64,000 bases of DNA from Sinorhizobium meliloti (GCF_035610345.1 NZ_CP141212.1:997976-1061975), one strand, 5' to 3'; shown: positions 36,680-45,628, counted from the first letter of the stretch. The notes: a model not told the origin generated them from the letters alone. Made by a program: numbers and translations.

Positions 36680-37969
36680 CTACTCGGCGCGTTGCTCCCA
36701 GGCAGGAACGGTATCGTCCTCGATGAGTTCGCCTGCGTCCTGCTGTGCGAGCGGACCGGTGACGTCGGGACCGGGGGTCGGCAGCACCGTGGTCGCCTGA
36801 AAATCGGTCTTCGCGACGAGGCCGTCATGCTGCTCGCGCTGAAGGATGCGCCACGCGGCATAGCCGCTGTAGAGTGCAAAATACACGGCAAGCGCGATGA
36901 ACAGTGCGACGGGGCCAAACCGGTCCATGACCGGACCGACCATCAGCGGACCGGAGATCGTGCCGAGGCCGTAGGTGATCATCAGCCCGGATGAAATCTC
37001 CACATATTCGTCGGGGCGGGCAAGGTCGTTGGCATGCGCGACGTTCAGCGCGTAGATCGGGAAGAGGACCGTGCCGATGCAGGCGGCGAGTGCATAGAGA
37101 ACCGGGGGACTGCTCGCAATCGAAACGGACATGGCAAGGCACGACACGACGCCGGCGATGCCGCAGGCAACCATGACGATGCGCCGGTCCATCCGGTCCG
37201 AGGCGCGGCCGATCGGGACCTGCGAGATCGCGCTGCCGGCCAGAAGCGACGCGAGTAGTGTCGCTCCCTCGCCGGTCGAAAGGCCGATCTTCTGGGTGAA
37301 GACGCCGCCGAGATTGAGCCACGCGCCCGAGAGCGCACCGGCGAGAAAGCCGCCGACGACGGCGACCGGCGAGCGGCGATAGAGTGCGGGGATATCGAAA
37401 TTTGCCCGTGCCGGGGGGGCCGGCATCGGCGAGGAGGAAAGGGCGGTCGGCAGCAGGGCGAGCGAGAACAGCACGCCGCAAAGGATGAACAGGGAGGTGT
37501 TGCTCGGATCGCCGAGCGGCACCAGGTACTGTCCGCCGATCGTGCCGACCATGCTGGTGATGAGATAGAGCGAGAAGAGCAGGCCGCGATTGTCGTTCGT
37601 CACCCGCTCGTTCAGCCAACTCTCGATGACGAGATAGCTTCCGGCAATCGCAAAGCCCGACACGGCACGGAAGCCGATCCAGGCGCGCCAATCGACGACG
37701 AGCCCGCACATCAGTATCGCGATGGAAAGGAGCGTTATCAGGGCTGTGAAGACGCGGACATGGCCGACGCGCAGGACGAATTTAGGCGTGACGATGCAGG
37801 AAAGGGTGAACCCCAGCGTGTAGCCGGTTGCGAAGATCGAGATGGTGAGGGTCGACCAGCTTTCCGCCACGGAGCGTACAGGGATGACATAGCTCTGCAG
37901 CCCGAAGGCGACCATCATCAGGAAGGTCGAGAGCATCAGGCTGAAAACGGAAGCGAAGTTCGCCAGCAT
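36680..37969 (-). CDS. MFS transporter
   Basis: A 429-residue major facilitator with 12 membrane segments. Family features include GYTLGFTLSCIVTPKFVLRVGHVRVF (segments 2-3 loop) and SQVPIGRASDRMDRR. It resembles the YcaD/MFS_1-like group of bacterial transporters. A cytoplasmic tail of about 45 residues follows the last segment. Substrate unknown. Confidence 0.9.
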   Translation of the reverse strand: MLANFASVFSLMLSTFLMMVAFGLQSYVIPVRSVAESWSTLTISIFATGYTLGFTLSCIVTPKFVLRVGHVRVFTALITLLSIAILMCGLVVDWRAWIGFRAVSGFAIAGSYLVIESWLNERVTNDNRGLLFSLYLITSMVGTIGGQYLVPLGDPSNTSLFILCGVLFSLALLPTALSSSPMPAPPARANFDIPALYRRSPVAVVGGFLAGALSGAWLNLGGVFTQKIGLSTGEGATLLASLLAGSAISQVPIGRASDRMDRRIVMVACGIAGVVSCLAMSVSIASSPPVLYALAACIGTVLFPIYALNVAHANDLARPDEYVEISSGLMITYGLGTISGPLMVGPVMDRFGPVALFIALAVYFALYSGYAAWRILQREQHDGLVAKTDFQATTVLPTPGPDVTGPLAQQDAGELIEDDTVPAWEQRAE

Positions 37970-38229
37970 CGGCGCTCCTGGAGAGGGGATTAAGGAGCGG
38001 CTTCGTTTCGGCTCGGCCGATGAACTTCGTCACTCCGTCAAAACGAATCGAGAGTGGCTGTAACGAAGTTCCGGGGCGCTGTCGATTGCGACAGGGAATG
38101 GCGAAATGGCGCAGCCGGAAAGGCTGGAGCGGGATGAGGAAAGTGTGTGCGGATTTCCGCCCGCATCCGCGTTCCACCAATTGGAATCGATCACGTTGGT
38201 TTCAGGTCGATCCGGGACCCAAACGAGCC

Positions 38230-38385
38230 CTATCTCGGCAGCAACTGGCTCGCCGCGCCGTGATCGGCGCGGCGCCCGTCGCTGGCGATGCTCAGGCGGC
38301 TGTATTCGCGAGACGCGCGGACGGCGGTGCGAATGTCGGAGATCGTGTCGACGAGACCGCGAATGCCGTCGAGCGCCTTGGACAT
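38230..38385 (-). CDS. Small ORF, 51 residues
   Basis: A short ORF with AGGAGAGAACGATC before its ATG, a good ribosome binding site. The product begins MSKALDGIRGLVDTISDIR, an amphipathic helix, and has an Arg-rich middle (RASREYSRL). No membrane segment or known domain. It is followed on the left by a weak palindromic block related to the one at 32585. It lies just downstream of another small ORF on the same strand. Confidence 0.5.
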   Translation of the reverse strand: MSKALDGIRGLVDTISDIRTAVRASREYSRLSIASDGRRADHGAASQLLPR

Positions 38386-38422
38386 GATCGTTCTCTCCTG
38401 CAGTCTTTCCGGCGCAGGGCGT

Positions 38423-38599
38423 TCAGCGCTGGATGAATTCGGCGAAGATCTGAGCCGGGCGGGTCGTCCGCGCGAGACCGATTGCTGTCAGCTGCTCGTT
38501 GGCAGCCGACCCGAAGCTGTTGAACGGCGCGCGCGAGGAGGCACCGGCGTAGCGGAGCGTCTCGAAGCTGCTGTGAATCGGGCGATAGCGGGCAGTCAT
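38423..38599 (-). CDS. Small ORF, 58 residues
   Basis: A short ORF with AAGGATTTGAACC before its ATG. The product, starting MTARYRPIHSSFETLRYAG, contains Ser/Ala/Arg-rich segments and ends QIFAEFIQR. No domain recognised. With the 51-residue ORF 37 bases downstream it may form a two-gene transcript of small proteins; reading-frame length alone is weak evidence, so the call rests on start signals. Confidence 0.5.
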   Translation of the reverse strand: MTARYRPIHSSFETLRYAGASSRAPFNSFGSAANEQLTAIGLARTTRPAQIFAEFIQR

Positions 38600-38737
38600 G
38601 GTTCAAATCCTTATCCATTCCTCCCGTCGTGCTATATTGCGGTGCAGCATGGGTTTTGCAATGCGCTAAAACGCCGCTCAGACATGCGCAAATCGCATGG
38701 CTTTTTTCACACCTTGTTCATAAATCGAGCAGTTGTA

Positions 38738-39601
38738 TCAGCCGAGGCGCGACTTGAACGCCAGCAGGTCCAGCCAGGCAAAGCGCTTGTTGACGGGAGC
38801 GGCGACAAGGTCCTGCGGATGCAAGGTGGCGAGCGTTGGAATGCCGGTGCCGCCAAAGGTGAGCTCCCGCCATTCGCCGCGCAGTTGATGGATCGTTTCG
38901 CCGCCGAAGAAGAAGCGGGCGGTGAAGTTGCCGAGCAGAAGCAACTGCTTGGGTTCGGCCAGCGCGATCTGACGCTCGATGAACGGCCGGCAGATATCCG
39001 CCTCGCGAGCGCTCGGAACGCGGTTTCCCGGTGGCCGCCAGGGCACGGCATTGGCAAGAAGCACGTCCTCGCGCGAGAGGCCGATGCCGGACAGCATCCG
39101 TTCGAGCATCTCGCCGTGCCGCCCCGCAAAAGGGCGGCCGTCGCGGTCGTCATCCGCATAGGGCATCGGACCGATGATCATGACACCCGAAGCAGCACTG
39201 CCTTCGGCAAAGACGAGGTTGCGGGCGCTGTTCCTGAGGTTGCAGCCGGCAAAGGCCTCCATGGCCGTGCGTAGCTCTCCCAGCGATCGCGCGGCATCGG
39301 CGACGAACTGCGCCTCCTTGATGGCCTGCTCGTCCGGTATCGCAACCACCGGAGGGGATGCCGGAGGCGCGGGGCGACGCTCGCGCGAGGGGGCGGCAAG
39401 GGGAGCAGGCTGCTGCGGTTCGACTGCGGTCGCGCTGGTTTGCGGCACGGCGCGGCTTTGCGCGCGCCTGATTCTCATCGCCTCGAATTCAGCGAGCCGA
39501 TCGACCGGTTCGTCTTCGAGGAGCCACTCGACACCCGCCTCCGCATGGAAGGCGAGAAGGGCAGCGAGTTCGGAGCGGGAGAGGTCGTTGGCCGAGATCA
39601 T
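38738..39601 (-). CDS. Uracil-DNA glycosylase-like protein (family 4/5 fold)
   Basis: A 287-residue protein with a variable Ala/Pro-rich N-terminus (1-100) and a C-terminal UDG-superfamily domain: VMIIGPMPYADDDRDGRPFAG (motif A region), VLLANAVPWRPPGNR and the C-terminal TLATLHPQDL (motif B-like). Family 4 enzymes excise uracil from DNA and bind a 4Fe-4S cluster with four cysteines. Here only two cysteines are evident at matching places (AGCNLRN and ADICRPF), so the cluster may be absent. Activity is likely but not certain. Confidence 0.85.
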   Translation of the reverse strand: MISANDLSRSELAALLAFHAEAGVEWLLEDEPVDRLAEFEAMRIRRAQSRAVPQTSATAVEPQQPAPLAAPSRERRPAPPASPPVVAIPDEQAIKEAQFVADAARSLGELRTAMEAFAGCNLRNSARNLVFAEGSAASGVMIIGPMPYADDDRDGRPFAGRHGEMLERMLSGIGLSREDVLLANAVPWRPPGNRVPSAREADICRPFIERQIALAEPKQLLLLGNFTARFFFGGETIHQLRGEWRELTFGGTGIPTLATLHPQDLVAAPVNKRFAWLDLLAFKSRLG

Positions 39602-39673
39602 GGGGCGAATGTAACAGATCGGTGGGCGTGGTCCACTGCACGTTCCTCAAATCTGTGGTGGCAGGGACTGCCT

Positions 39674-40963
39674 TCAGGCCGCCGCTGTCCAGGCCGCGAT
39701 GTCGTCGCGCTCGCCGATAAGCGCCAGGCCATGGGCGATCGACAGGAGCTCGCCGCCGCTCTCGATGCGTTCTTTGCCGAAGCGGTTCTCGAAGAGACGG
39801 CGAATCGCCGGCACGAAGGATGTCCCGCCGGTCAGAAACACCTTGTCGATCCCGTCCGGTGTTGTCGCAGACGTTGAAAGGACCTCGTCAAGCGCCTCCT
39901 CGATGCGGGCAAGGTCAGGCGCAATCCAGGCTTCGAACTCTTCCCGGTGAACGGTACGGCGTGCGCGCTCGCCCAGCGGCGCAAAGGCGAATTCGGTCTC
40001 CTCAGCCTGCGAGAGCCGCATCTTGGTGGCCGAGACCGCCTGATAGAGTGGATAGCCTTCGTCATGCTCGATGAGCTCCACGAAGGACTCCAGCTTTTCC
40101 GGCTCCAGGCTTGCGCGCACCAGTTTTTTCAATTCGGTGAAATCTCTCAAGGTCTTGAAGATAGAAAGCTGATTCCAGCGGCCGAAATTCGCGTAGTAGC
40201 TCGACGGCACCTCAAGCAGCTTGTCGAAGCTCTTGAACAGACTCCCCTTTCCGATGAGCGGCGAGACGATGTTGTCGATAATCCGGAAGTCGAAATGGTC
40301 TCCCGCGATGCCGACGCCGGAATGTCCGATCGGCGTTGCCGTCAGTCGACCGGCCTGGCTCTCGAATCGGATGATCGAGTAGTCGGTGGTGCCGCCGCCG
40401 AAGTCGGCGACGAGCACCGTCGCGTCGCGATCGAGGTTGCGCGCGAAATAGAAGGCGGCCGCGACCGGTTCGTACACGTAATGGACTTCGGGAAAACCCA
40501 TGCGGGTAAGCGCGCGATTATAGCGTTCGAGGGCCAGTTTCTCGTTCGGATTGGCGCCCGCAAACTGCACGGGACGGCCGATGACGACACGCCTGAAGGT
40601 GGATTCCCAGTTACTGCCGGCATAGTCTTTGAGCCGCGTCAGGAAACGCTGCATCAGGTCCTCGAACTCGTAGCGCTTGCCGAAGATCAGCGTGCCCTGG
40701 AAGAGCGCGCTCGCGGCAAAGGTTTTGATCGACTGAAGGAAGCGGCATTCGCCCGGATTGTCGATGAATTCGCGGATTGCCGCCTGTCCTGCTTCGACTT
40801 TCAAGGGCGAGGGACCGGCATCCTTCAGGAAAGAGAGCGCCGTGCGCGTCGTGTCCGATCTCCCGATCGGGCTTTCCACGACGATGGAGCGCGTCGAGGC
40901 GCCGTCGGCCTGCGCCAGTACCGAATTGGTCGTGCCGAAGTCGAGGCCTAGGGCGAATGCCAT
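39674..40963 (-). CDS. Hsp70-family protein (YegD-like)
   Basis: A 429-residue ATPase. The ATG at 40963 starts MAFALGLDFGTTNSV, the phosphate-1 motif; the longer in-frame extension is unlikely. VADFGGGTTDYS (phosphate-2) and FLTGGTSFVPAIRRLFENRFG (adenosine motif) are present. The substrate-binding domain of DnaK is missing, as in E. coli YegD. It is probably an ATP-dependent chaperone-like protein of unknown client. Its start region is divergent from ETF-QO. Confidence 0.92.
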   Translation of the reverse strand: MAFALGLDFGTTNSVLAQADGASTRSIVVESPIGRSDTTRTALSFLKDAGPSPLKVEAGQAAIREFIDNPGECRFLQSIKTFAASALFQGTLIFGKRYEFEDLMQRFLTRLKDYAGSNWESTFRRVVIGRPVQFAGANPNEKLALERYNRALTRMGFPEVHYVYEPVAAAFYFARNLDRDATVLVADFGGGTTDYSIIRFESQAGRLTATPIGHSGVGIAGDHFDFRIIDNIVSPLIGKGSLFKSFDKLLEVPSSYYANFGRWNQLSIFKTLRDFTELKKLVRASLEPEKLESFVELIEHDEGYPLYQAVSATKMRLSQAEETEFAFAPLGERARRTVHREEFEAWIAPDLARIEEALDEVLSTSATTPDGIDKVFLTGGTSFVPAIRRLFENRFGKERIESGGELLSIAHGLALIGERDDIAAWTAAA

Positions 40964-41070
40964 GATCGTCTCCGTCTTGTCGGTGATGCGGCTTGCGGGG
41001 TGGGGCGGGCCTCCTCGCATGCGAGCGCTGCAAAAGCAAGCTGCCCATCGGCCGGATCCGCCCAGATGGA

Positions 41071-41086
41071 TTTACGTTTACGTTCA
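41071..41086. promoter_or_regulatory. MerR/LiuR-like palindromic site between Hsp70-like and ETF-QO genes
   Basis: TTTACGTTTACGTTCA matches 14 of 16 positions of the remembered LiuR-type operator TTTACGTWWACGTAAA. LiuR is a MerR-family repressor of branched-chain amino acid and fatty acid breakdown, a pathway that feeds electrons to ETF-QO. The site is 147 bases upstream of the ETF-QO start. This is a pattern match only. Confidence 0.4.
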
Positions 41087-41232
41087 AGTAACATAGTAAT
41101 CTCATGAACTCATGCGCAAATGCAGAGACAGTCTGTCGCATCCCGGCTCGACAAGGTTTACGGCATTTGTCATGACGGGATGATTTGGCCGGGAACGGAG
41201 CCGGCAGAAGACCGGCAGAACTGGAGAGTGTA

Positions 41233-42897
41233 ATGACCGAGCAACAAGAACTCCCCGAACGCGAGAGCATGGAATTCGACGTCGTGATCGTCGGGGCGGG
41301 ACCGGCTGGTCTTGCGGCGGCGATCCGGCTGAAGCAGGTCAATCCGGAACTCTCGGTCGTGGTTCTGGAGAAGGGCGCCGAAGTGGGCGCGCATATCCTC
41401 TCCGGCGCCGTGGTCGACCCGATCGGCATCGACCGGCTCTTGCCCGGCTGGCGCGACGAATCGGACCACCCGTTCAAGACGGAAGTCACCGACGACCAGT
41501 TCCTCTTTCTCGGCCCCGCCGGCTCGGTCCGCCTTCCCAATTTCCTGATGCCGCCGCTGATGAACAATCACGGCAACTACGTCGTCTCGCTCGGCAATGT
41601 CTGTCGCTGGCTCGCCACCCAGGCGGAAGCGCTCGGCGTCGAAATCTATCCGGGTTTTGCCGCAACCGAGGTCCTCTACAATGACGAGGGCGCGGTGATC
41701 GGCGTTGCCACCGGTGACATGGGCATCGAGCGCAACGGCGAGCCGGGGCCGAACTTCGCCCGCGGCATGGAGCTGCTCGGCAAGTACACCCTTATCGGCG
41801 AGGGCGTGCGCGGCTCGCTCGCCAAGCAGCTGATCGCCAGATACAAGCTCGACGAGGGGCGCGACGTGCCGAAATTCGGCATCGGCCTGAAGGAACTCTG
41901 GGAGGTGAAGCCGGAAAATCATAGGCCCGGCCTCGTGCAGCATTCCTTCGGCTGGCCGCTCGGCATGAAGACCGGCGGCGGATCCTTCCTCTATCACCTC
42001 GAGGACAATCTGGTCGCCGTCGGTTTCGTCGTCCATCTCAACTACAAGAACCCATATCTCTATCCGTTCGAGGAGTTCCAGCGCTTCAAGACGCATCCGG
42101 CGATCCGCGGCACCTTCGAGGGTGGCAAGCGGCTCTCCTACGGCGCACGCGCCATTACCGAGGGCGGCTACCAGTCTGTGCCGAAGCTTTCCTTCCCCGG
42201 CGGGGCTCTGATCGGCTGCTCGGCCGGTTTCGTCAACGTGCCGCGCATCAAGGGCAGCCACAATGCGGTGCTGTCGGGCATTCTCGCGGCGGAGAAACTC
42301 GCCGAGGCGATCGCCCACGGCCGCGCCAATGACGAGCCGATCGAGATCGAGCGCGGCTGGCGCGAGAGCGCCATCGGCCAGGACCTGAAACGGGTCCGCA
42401 ACGTCAAGCCGCTCTGGTCGAAGTTCGGCACCGCGGTCGGCGTGGCGTTCGGCGGTCTGGACATGTGGACCAACCAGCTCTTCGGCTTCTCCTTCTTCGG
42501 CACGCTGAAGCACGGCAAGACCGATGCGCAATCGCTCGAGCCGGCCGCCAAGCACGAGAAGATCGACTATCCGAAGCCGGATGGCGTGCTGACCTTCGAC
42601 CGTCTCTCCTCGGTGTTCCTATCGAACACCAATCACGAGGAGGACCAGCCGGTGCATCTTCAGGTGAAGGATTGGGATCTGCAGAAACGCTCGGAATACG
42701 AGGTCTATGCCGGCCCGTCGTCGCGCTACTGTCCGGCCGGCGTCTATGAATGGGTGGAGAAGGACGGCGAGCCCACCTTCGTCATCAACGCCCAGAACTG
42801 CGTCCACTGCAAGACCTGCGACATCAAGGACCCGAACCAGAACATCAACTGGGTGCCGCCACAAGGGGGCGAAGGGCCGGTCTATCCGAACATGTGA
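41233..42897 (+). CDS. etfQO: Electron transfer flavoprotein-ubiquinone oxidoreductase
   Basis: A 554-residue inner-membrane-associated flavoprotein that passes electrons from ETF to ubiquinone in fatty acid and amino acid oxidation. The FAD-binding motif VVIVGAGPAGLAAAIRL is near residue 18; the 4Fe-4S ligands are in the C-terminal part (SRYCPAGVYEW, then NCVHCKTCDIKDP). The start ATG at 41233 is preferred over a longer in-frame extension. Its last codons and stop lie inside the first copy of a 75-base tandem repeat. Confidence 0.96.
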   Translation: MTEQQELPERESMEFDVVIVGAGPAGLAAAIRLKQVNPELSVVVLEKGAEVGAHILSGAVVDPIGIDRLLPGWRDESDHPFKTEVTDDQFLFLGPAGSVRLPNFLMPPLMNNHGNYVVSLGNVCRWLATQAEALGVEIYPGFAATEVLYNDEGAVIGVATGDMGIERNGEPGPNFARGMELLGKYTLIGEGVRGSLAKQLIARYKLDEGRDVPKFGIGLKELWEVKPENHRPGLVQHSFGWPLGMKTGGGSFLYHLEDNLVAVGFVVHLNYKNPYLYPFEEFQRFKTHPAIRGTFEGGKRLSYGARAITEGGYQSVPKLSFPGGALIGCSAGFVNVPRIKGSHNAVLSGILAAEKLAEAIAHGRANDEPIEIERGWRESAIGQDLKRVRNVKPLWSKFGTAVGVAFGGLDMWTNQLFGFSFFGTLKHGKTDAQSLEPAAKHEKIDYPKPDGVLTFDRLSSVFLSNTNHEEDQPVHLQVKDWDLQKRSEYEVYAGPSSRYCPAGVYEWVEKDGEPTFVINAQNCVHCKTCDIKDPNQNINWVPPQGGEGPVYPNM

Positions 42898-43062
42898 ATG
42901 TTCGGAGAGGCGGGCCCGCACGGACTCCCGTGATGAGAAGCGGGCGAAGGGCCGGTCTATCCGAACATGTGAATGTTCGGAGAGGGAGGCCCGCACGGAC
43001 TCCCGTGATGAGAAGGGGGCGAAGGGCCGGTCTATCCGAACATGTTCGGAGAGGCGGGTCGA
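42865..43062 (+). repeat. 75-bp tandem repeat derived from the ETF-QO 3' end
   Basis: The block beginning GAAGGGCCGGTCTATCCGAA occurs at 42871, 42946 and 43021, an exact 75-base period. The first copy is the end of the coding sequence including its stop; the second and third are downstream. Each of the first two contains the hairpin CCGAACATGTGAATGTTCGG (arms CCGAACAT / ATGTTCGG, loop GTGA, the loop including the stop TGA); the third has the collapsed palindrome CCGAACATGTTCGG. Copies differ at a few bases, so the duplication is not recent. Confidence 0.9.
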
Positions 43063-43096
43063 ACGCCCCTGTCCGAACACGCAATTGCACTTCTGG

Positions 43097-43125
43097 AAAG
43101 GCCGGCGAGCGTTCGCCGGCCTTTT
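43097..43125 (+). terminator. Rho-independent terminator downstream of ETF-QO
   Basis: Perfect arms AAAGGCCGGCGA and TCGCCGGCCTTT around GCGT, followed by a short T-run. It ends the ETF-QO transcript after the tandem repeats, so all repeat copies are transcribed. Confidence 0.85.
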
Positions 43126-43451
43126 CGCATGTCCTTATAAGTCGTCCACCTTCCGACGTGGATGATGGGGGTCGCCGGCAAATGAATTTAAAAAAGGGGG
43201 TTAAACCCATCAATTATTTGTGTAGTTTGACAAACGGCAGGAATGTCAGCCGCTGACGCAAATGGGAAAGTGTTCGCCGGAAAGACACGATAGCAATGTG
43301 GGCGGTACCGGTCCGAACAGGTATCGGTTGACCCGCGAGCTGTCGCGCCCCGGCATCGGATCGGGGCGCGTGCTTGTTCCGTTCACTGTCAGCAGCTGCG
43401 GTGAGGCTGGCAGTCCGCCATAGAGACACCGCCAAAACAGAGGGAGCCGAA
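43126..43451. promoter_or_regulatory. Intergenic region upstream of the betaine-type binding protein gene
   Basis: About 326 bases between the ETF-QO terminator and the ABC binding-protein gene. An AT-rich stretch lies at 43180-43235, a plausible promoter. A hairpin-forming run GGGGGTTAAACCC occurs near 43195. No known riboswitch motif was recognised. Confidence 0.35.
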
Positions 43452-44450
43452 ATGAAGAAACTTCTTGCAACGACATGCCTGGCCGCCGGTCTTTTGGGAC
43501 TCGGCAGCGCGGCATCGGCGGCGGAATGCGGCGATGTGACGATTGCCAACATGAACTGGCAGAGCGCCGAAGTCCTGGCGAGTGTGGACAAGTTCATTCT
43601 GACCGAAGGCTACGGCTGCAGTGCGGAGCTCGTCGTCGGCGACACGGTGCCGACCATCACGTCGATGATCGAGAAGGGCGAGCCGGATATCGCGCCGGAG
43701 GGCTGGGTCGACCTGCTGCCGGACGTGGTGAACCGCGGCCTCGAAGAAGGCAAGCTCGTAGGCGCCGCAGTCGCGCTTTCGGATGGCGCCGTACAGGGCT
43801 GGTGGGTTCCGAAGTACATCGTCGATGCCAACCCGGACATCAAGACGATCGACGACGTCCTGAAGCATAAGGAACTCTTCCCCGATCCGGAGGATCCGAA
43901 CAAGGGCGCGATTTTCAACGGTCCTCAAGGGTGGGGCGGCACGGTCGTGACGACGCAGCTTTACAAGGCCTATGGCGCCGAGGCGGCGGGCTTCACGCTG
44001 GTCGATACCGGCTCGGCGGCCGGCCTCGACGGCTCGATTGCCAAGGCCTATGAGCGCAAGCAGGGTTGGGTCGGCTACTACTGGGCCCCGACAGCGCTGC
44101 TCGGCAAGTACGAGATGGTCAAGCTCGAGCATGGCGTCCCCAACGACATGGCCGAATGGAAGCGCTGCAATACGGTTGCGGATTGCCCGGATCCGAAGAA
44201 GAACGATTGGCCGAAGGACAAGGTCCAGACACTGGTAACCAAGGAATTCGCCGACCGCGCCGGCCCGGCCATGGAGTATCTCAACACCCGCGCCTGGACG
44301 AACGACACGGTCAACAAGCTCATGGCCTGGATGACCGACAATCAGGCGAGCGGCGAGGAAGGCGCGAAGCACTTCCTCGAGGAAAACCCGGACCTCTGGA
44401 CCAAGTGGGTCTCGCCCGAAGTCGCCGAAAAGATCAAGGCTGCCCTCTGA
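43452..44450 (+). CDS. ABC transporter substrate-binding protein, glycine betaine/choline type
   Basis: A 332-residue periplasmic protein with a clear signal peptide (residues 1-23, ending ASAAEC). It belongs to the OpuAC/ProX-like quaternary ammonium family: NMNWQSAEVLASVDKFIL, EGWVDLLPDVVNRGL and the aromatic GWVGYYWAPTALLGKYE resemble ligand-box regions of betaine and choline binders. The ATG at 43452 is chosen because it starts the signal peptide. A strong terminator lies directly after the gene, before the permease gene. Confidence 0.9.
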   Translation: MKKLLATTCLAAGLLGLGSAASAAECGDVTIANMNWQSAEVLASVDKFILTEGYGCSAELVVGDTVPTITSMIEKGEPDIAPEGWVDLLPDVVNRGLEEGKLVGAAVALSDGAVQGWWVPKYIVDANPDIKTIDDVLKHKELFPDPEDPNKGAIFNGPQGWGGTVVTTQLYKAYGAEAAGFTLVDTGSAAGLDGSIAKAYERKQGWVGYYWAPTALLGKYEMVKLEHGVPNDMAEWKRCNTVADCPDPKKNDWPKDKVQTLVTKEFADRAGPAMEYLNTRAWTNDTVNKLMAWMTDNQASGEEGAKHFLEENPDLWTKWVSPEVAEKIKAAL

Positions 44451-44467
44451 TCGACTCGCCTCGAATG

Positions 44468-44497
44468 AACGGCGCGCGTAAAAGCGCGCCGTTTTTT
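44468..44497 (+). terminator. Strong terminator between binding protein and permease genes
   Basis: Arms AACGGCGCGC and GCGCGCCGTT with a six-base loop and a run of six T. It would let the binding protein be made in excess over the permease, or uncouple the two genes. Confidence 0.85.
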
Positions 44498-44670
44498 GTT
44501 TTCTGCTGCGTAGTTTTCGAAGGAAGGCGCAAGATTTCGTTCACCGCATGTCGGTTTGAGAATAAGATTGCGCGGCTTCATCGTTTACACCGCGCGTTAG
44601 CGTTAAGAGGCAGGCGGCAAAGCAATAACAACCATAAGCCGCCCAAAAGAGTGCGAAGGGGAATCGACAC

Positions 44671-45558
44671 ATGGAATGGCTGACCAAATTTCCGCACATG
44701 GACGACGATCGGCTTCGGCAGTTGAAGAAGATAATCGACGAAGGGTTCCGTAGCTTCACACGCGCCTATGGCGACGCGATCGAATCGTTCTTCGACCCGC
44801 TCCAGTTCTTCCTGATCCACGCCGAACGGTTCATGACACGAACGCCCTGGCCGATCATTCTCATACTGATTGCCGTGATCGCCTGGTTTGCCAGCCGCAA
44901 CTGGAAGATCGTTGCCGGCGCCGTCGGTACCCTGCTCCTCATCGGTTATCTCGACATGTGGGACGACACGATGAAGACGATCTCGATGATCTTCGTCTGT
45001 ACGGTCCTGTCGATAGCGATCGGCATACCGATGGGCATCATCATGTCACGTTCCGATCGTTTCCAGAACATCGTCAATCCGGTGCTCGACGTGATGCAGA
45101 CGATGCCGAGCTTCGTCTACCTCATTCCCGTCGTGATGCTTCTCGGCATCGGCAAGGTTCCGGGGCTTATAGCCGTCGTCATCTACGCGATCCCGCCGAT
45201 GATCCGCCTCACCAATCTCGGAATCCGGCTGGTCGACAAGGATGTGCTGGAGGCGGCGGACGCCTTCGGCTCGTCGAACTGGCAGAAGCTGAAGAACGTG
45301 CAGATGCCGCTGGCGCTGCCGACGATCATGGCCGGGATCAACCAGACCATCATGATGGCGCTCGCCATGGTCGTCATTGCTTCGATGATCGGCGTTCAGG
45401 GCCTGGGTCAGCCGGTCTTGAAGGCGATCGCCAACCAGTATTTCACGCTCGGCATCTTCAACGGCCTCGCCATCGTCGGAATCGCCATCATCTTCGACCG
45501 GGTGAGCCAGGCTTACGGGCGCCGGCTCCAGCGCCACCGCGAAATCATTCACGGATAG
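44671..45558 (+). CDS. ABC transporter permease, glycine betaine/proline type (ProW-like)
   Basis: A 295-residue inner-membrane permease. After an N-terminal part of about 60 residues come six membrane segments; the coupling-loop region IRLTNLGIRLVDKDVLEAADAFGSS (the EAA motif, residues about 182-206) and MQTMPSFVYLIPVVMLLGIGKVPG are typical of ProW/OpuAB. AAGGGGAA precedes the ATG. No ATP-binding subunit gene is next to it; the following gene is on the other strand, so the ATPase must come from elsewhere. Confidence 0.92.
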   Translation: MEWLTKFPHMDDDRLRQLKKIIDEGFRSFTRAYGDAIESFFDPLQFFLIHAERFMTRTPWPIILILIAVIAWFASRNWKIVAGAVGTLLLIGYLDMWDDTMKTISMIFVCTVLSIAIGIPMGIIMSRSDRFQNIVNPVLDVMQTMPSFVYLIPVVMLLGIGKVPGLIAVVIYAIPPMIRLTNLGIRLVDKDVLEAADAFGSSNWQKLKNVQMPLALPTIMAGINQTIMMALAMVVIASMIGVQGLGQPVLKAIANQYFTLGIFNGLAIVGIAIIFDRVSQAYGRRLQRHREIIHG

Positions 45559-45574
45559 AAGCACCAAAGATCTT

Positions 45575-45628
45575 CCCCTCCCCAGTCCCTCCCACTTGTG
45601 GCACTTGTGGGGAGGGGTTGGGGAGGGG
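45575..45628. terminator. Imperfect hairpin between convergent genes, also a dispersed repeat type
   Basis: CCCCTCCCC-rich left arm pairs with GTGGGGAGGGGTTGGGGAGGGG on the right around a loop that contains a small GTGGCACTTGTGG repeat. It separates the convergent permease and oxidoreductase genes and may act as a bidirectional terminator. C/T-rich repeats of this type are common in rhizobial intergenic DNA. Confidence 0.55.

Noticed and set aside
43126..43451. Riboswitch upstream of the betaine-type binding protein gene
   Set aside because: No conserved motif of a known riboswitch class could be matched; only an AT-rich stretch and a short hairpin are visible.
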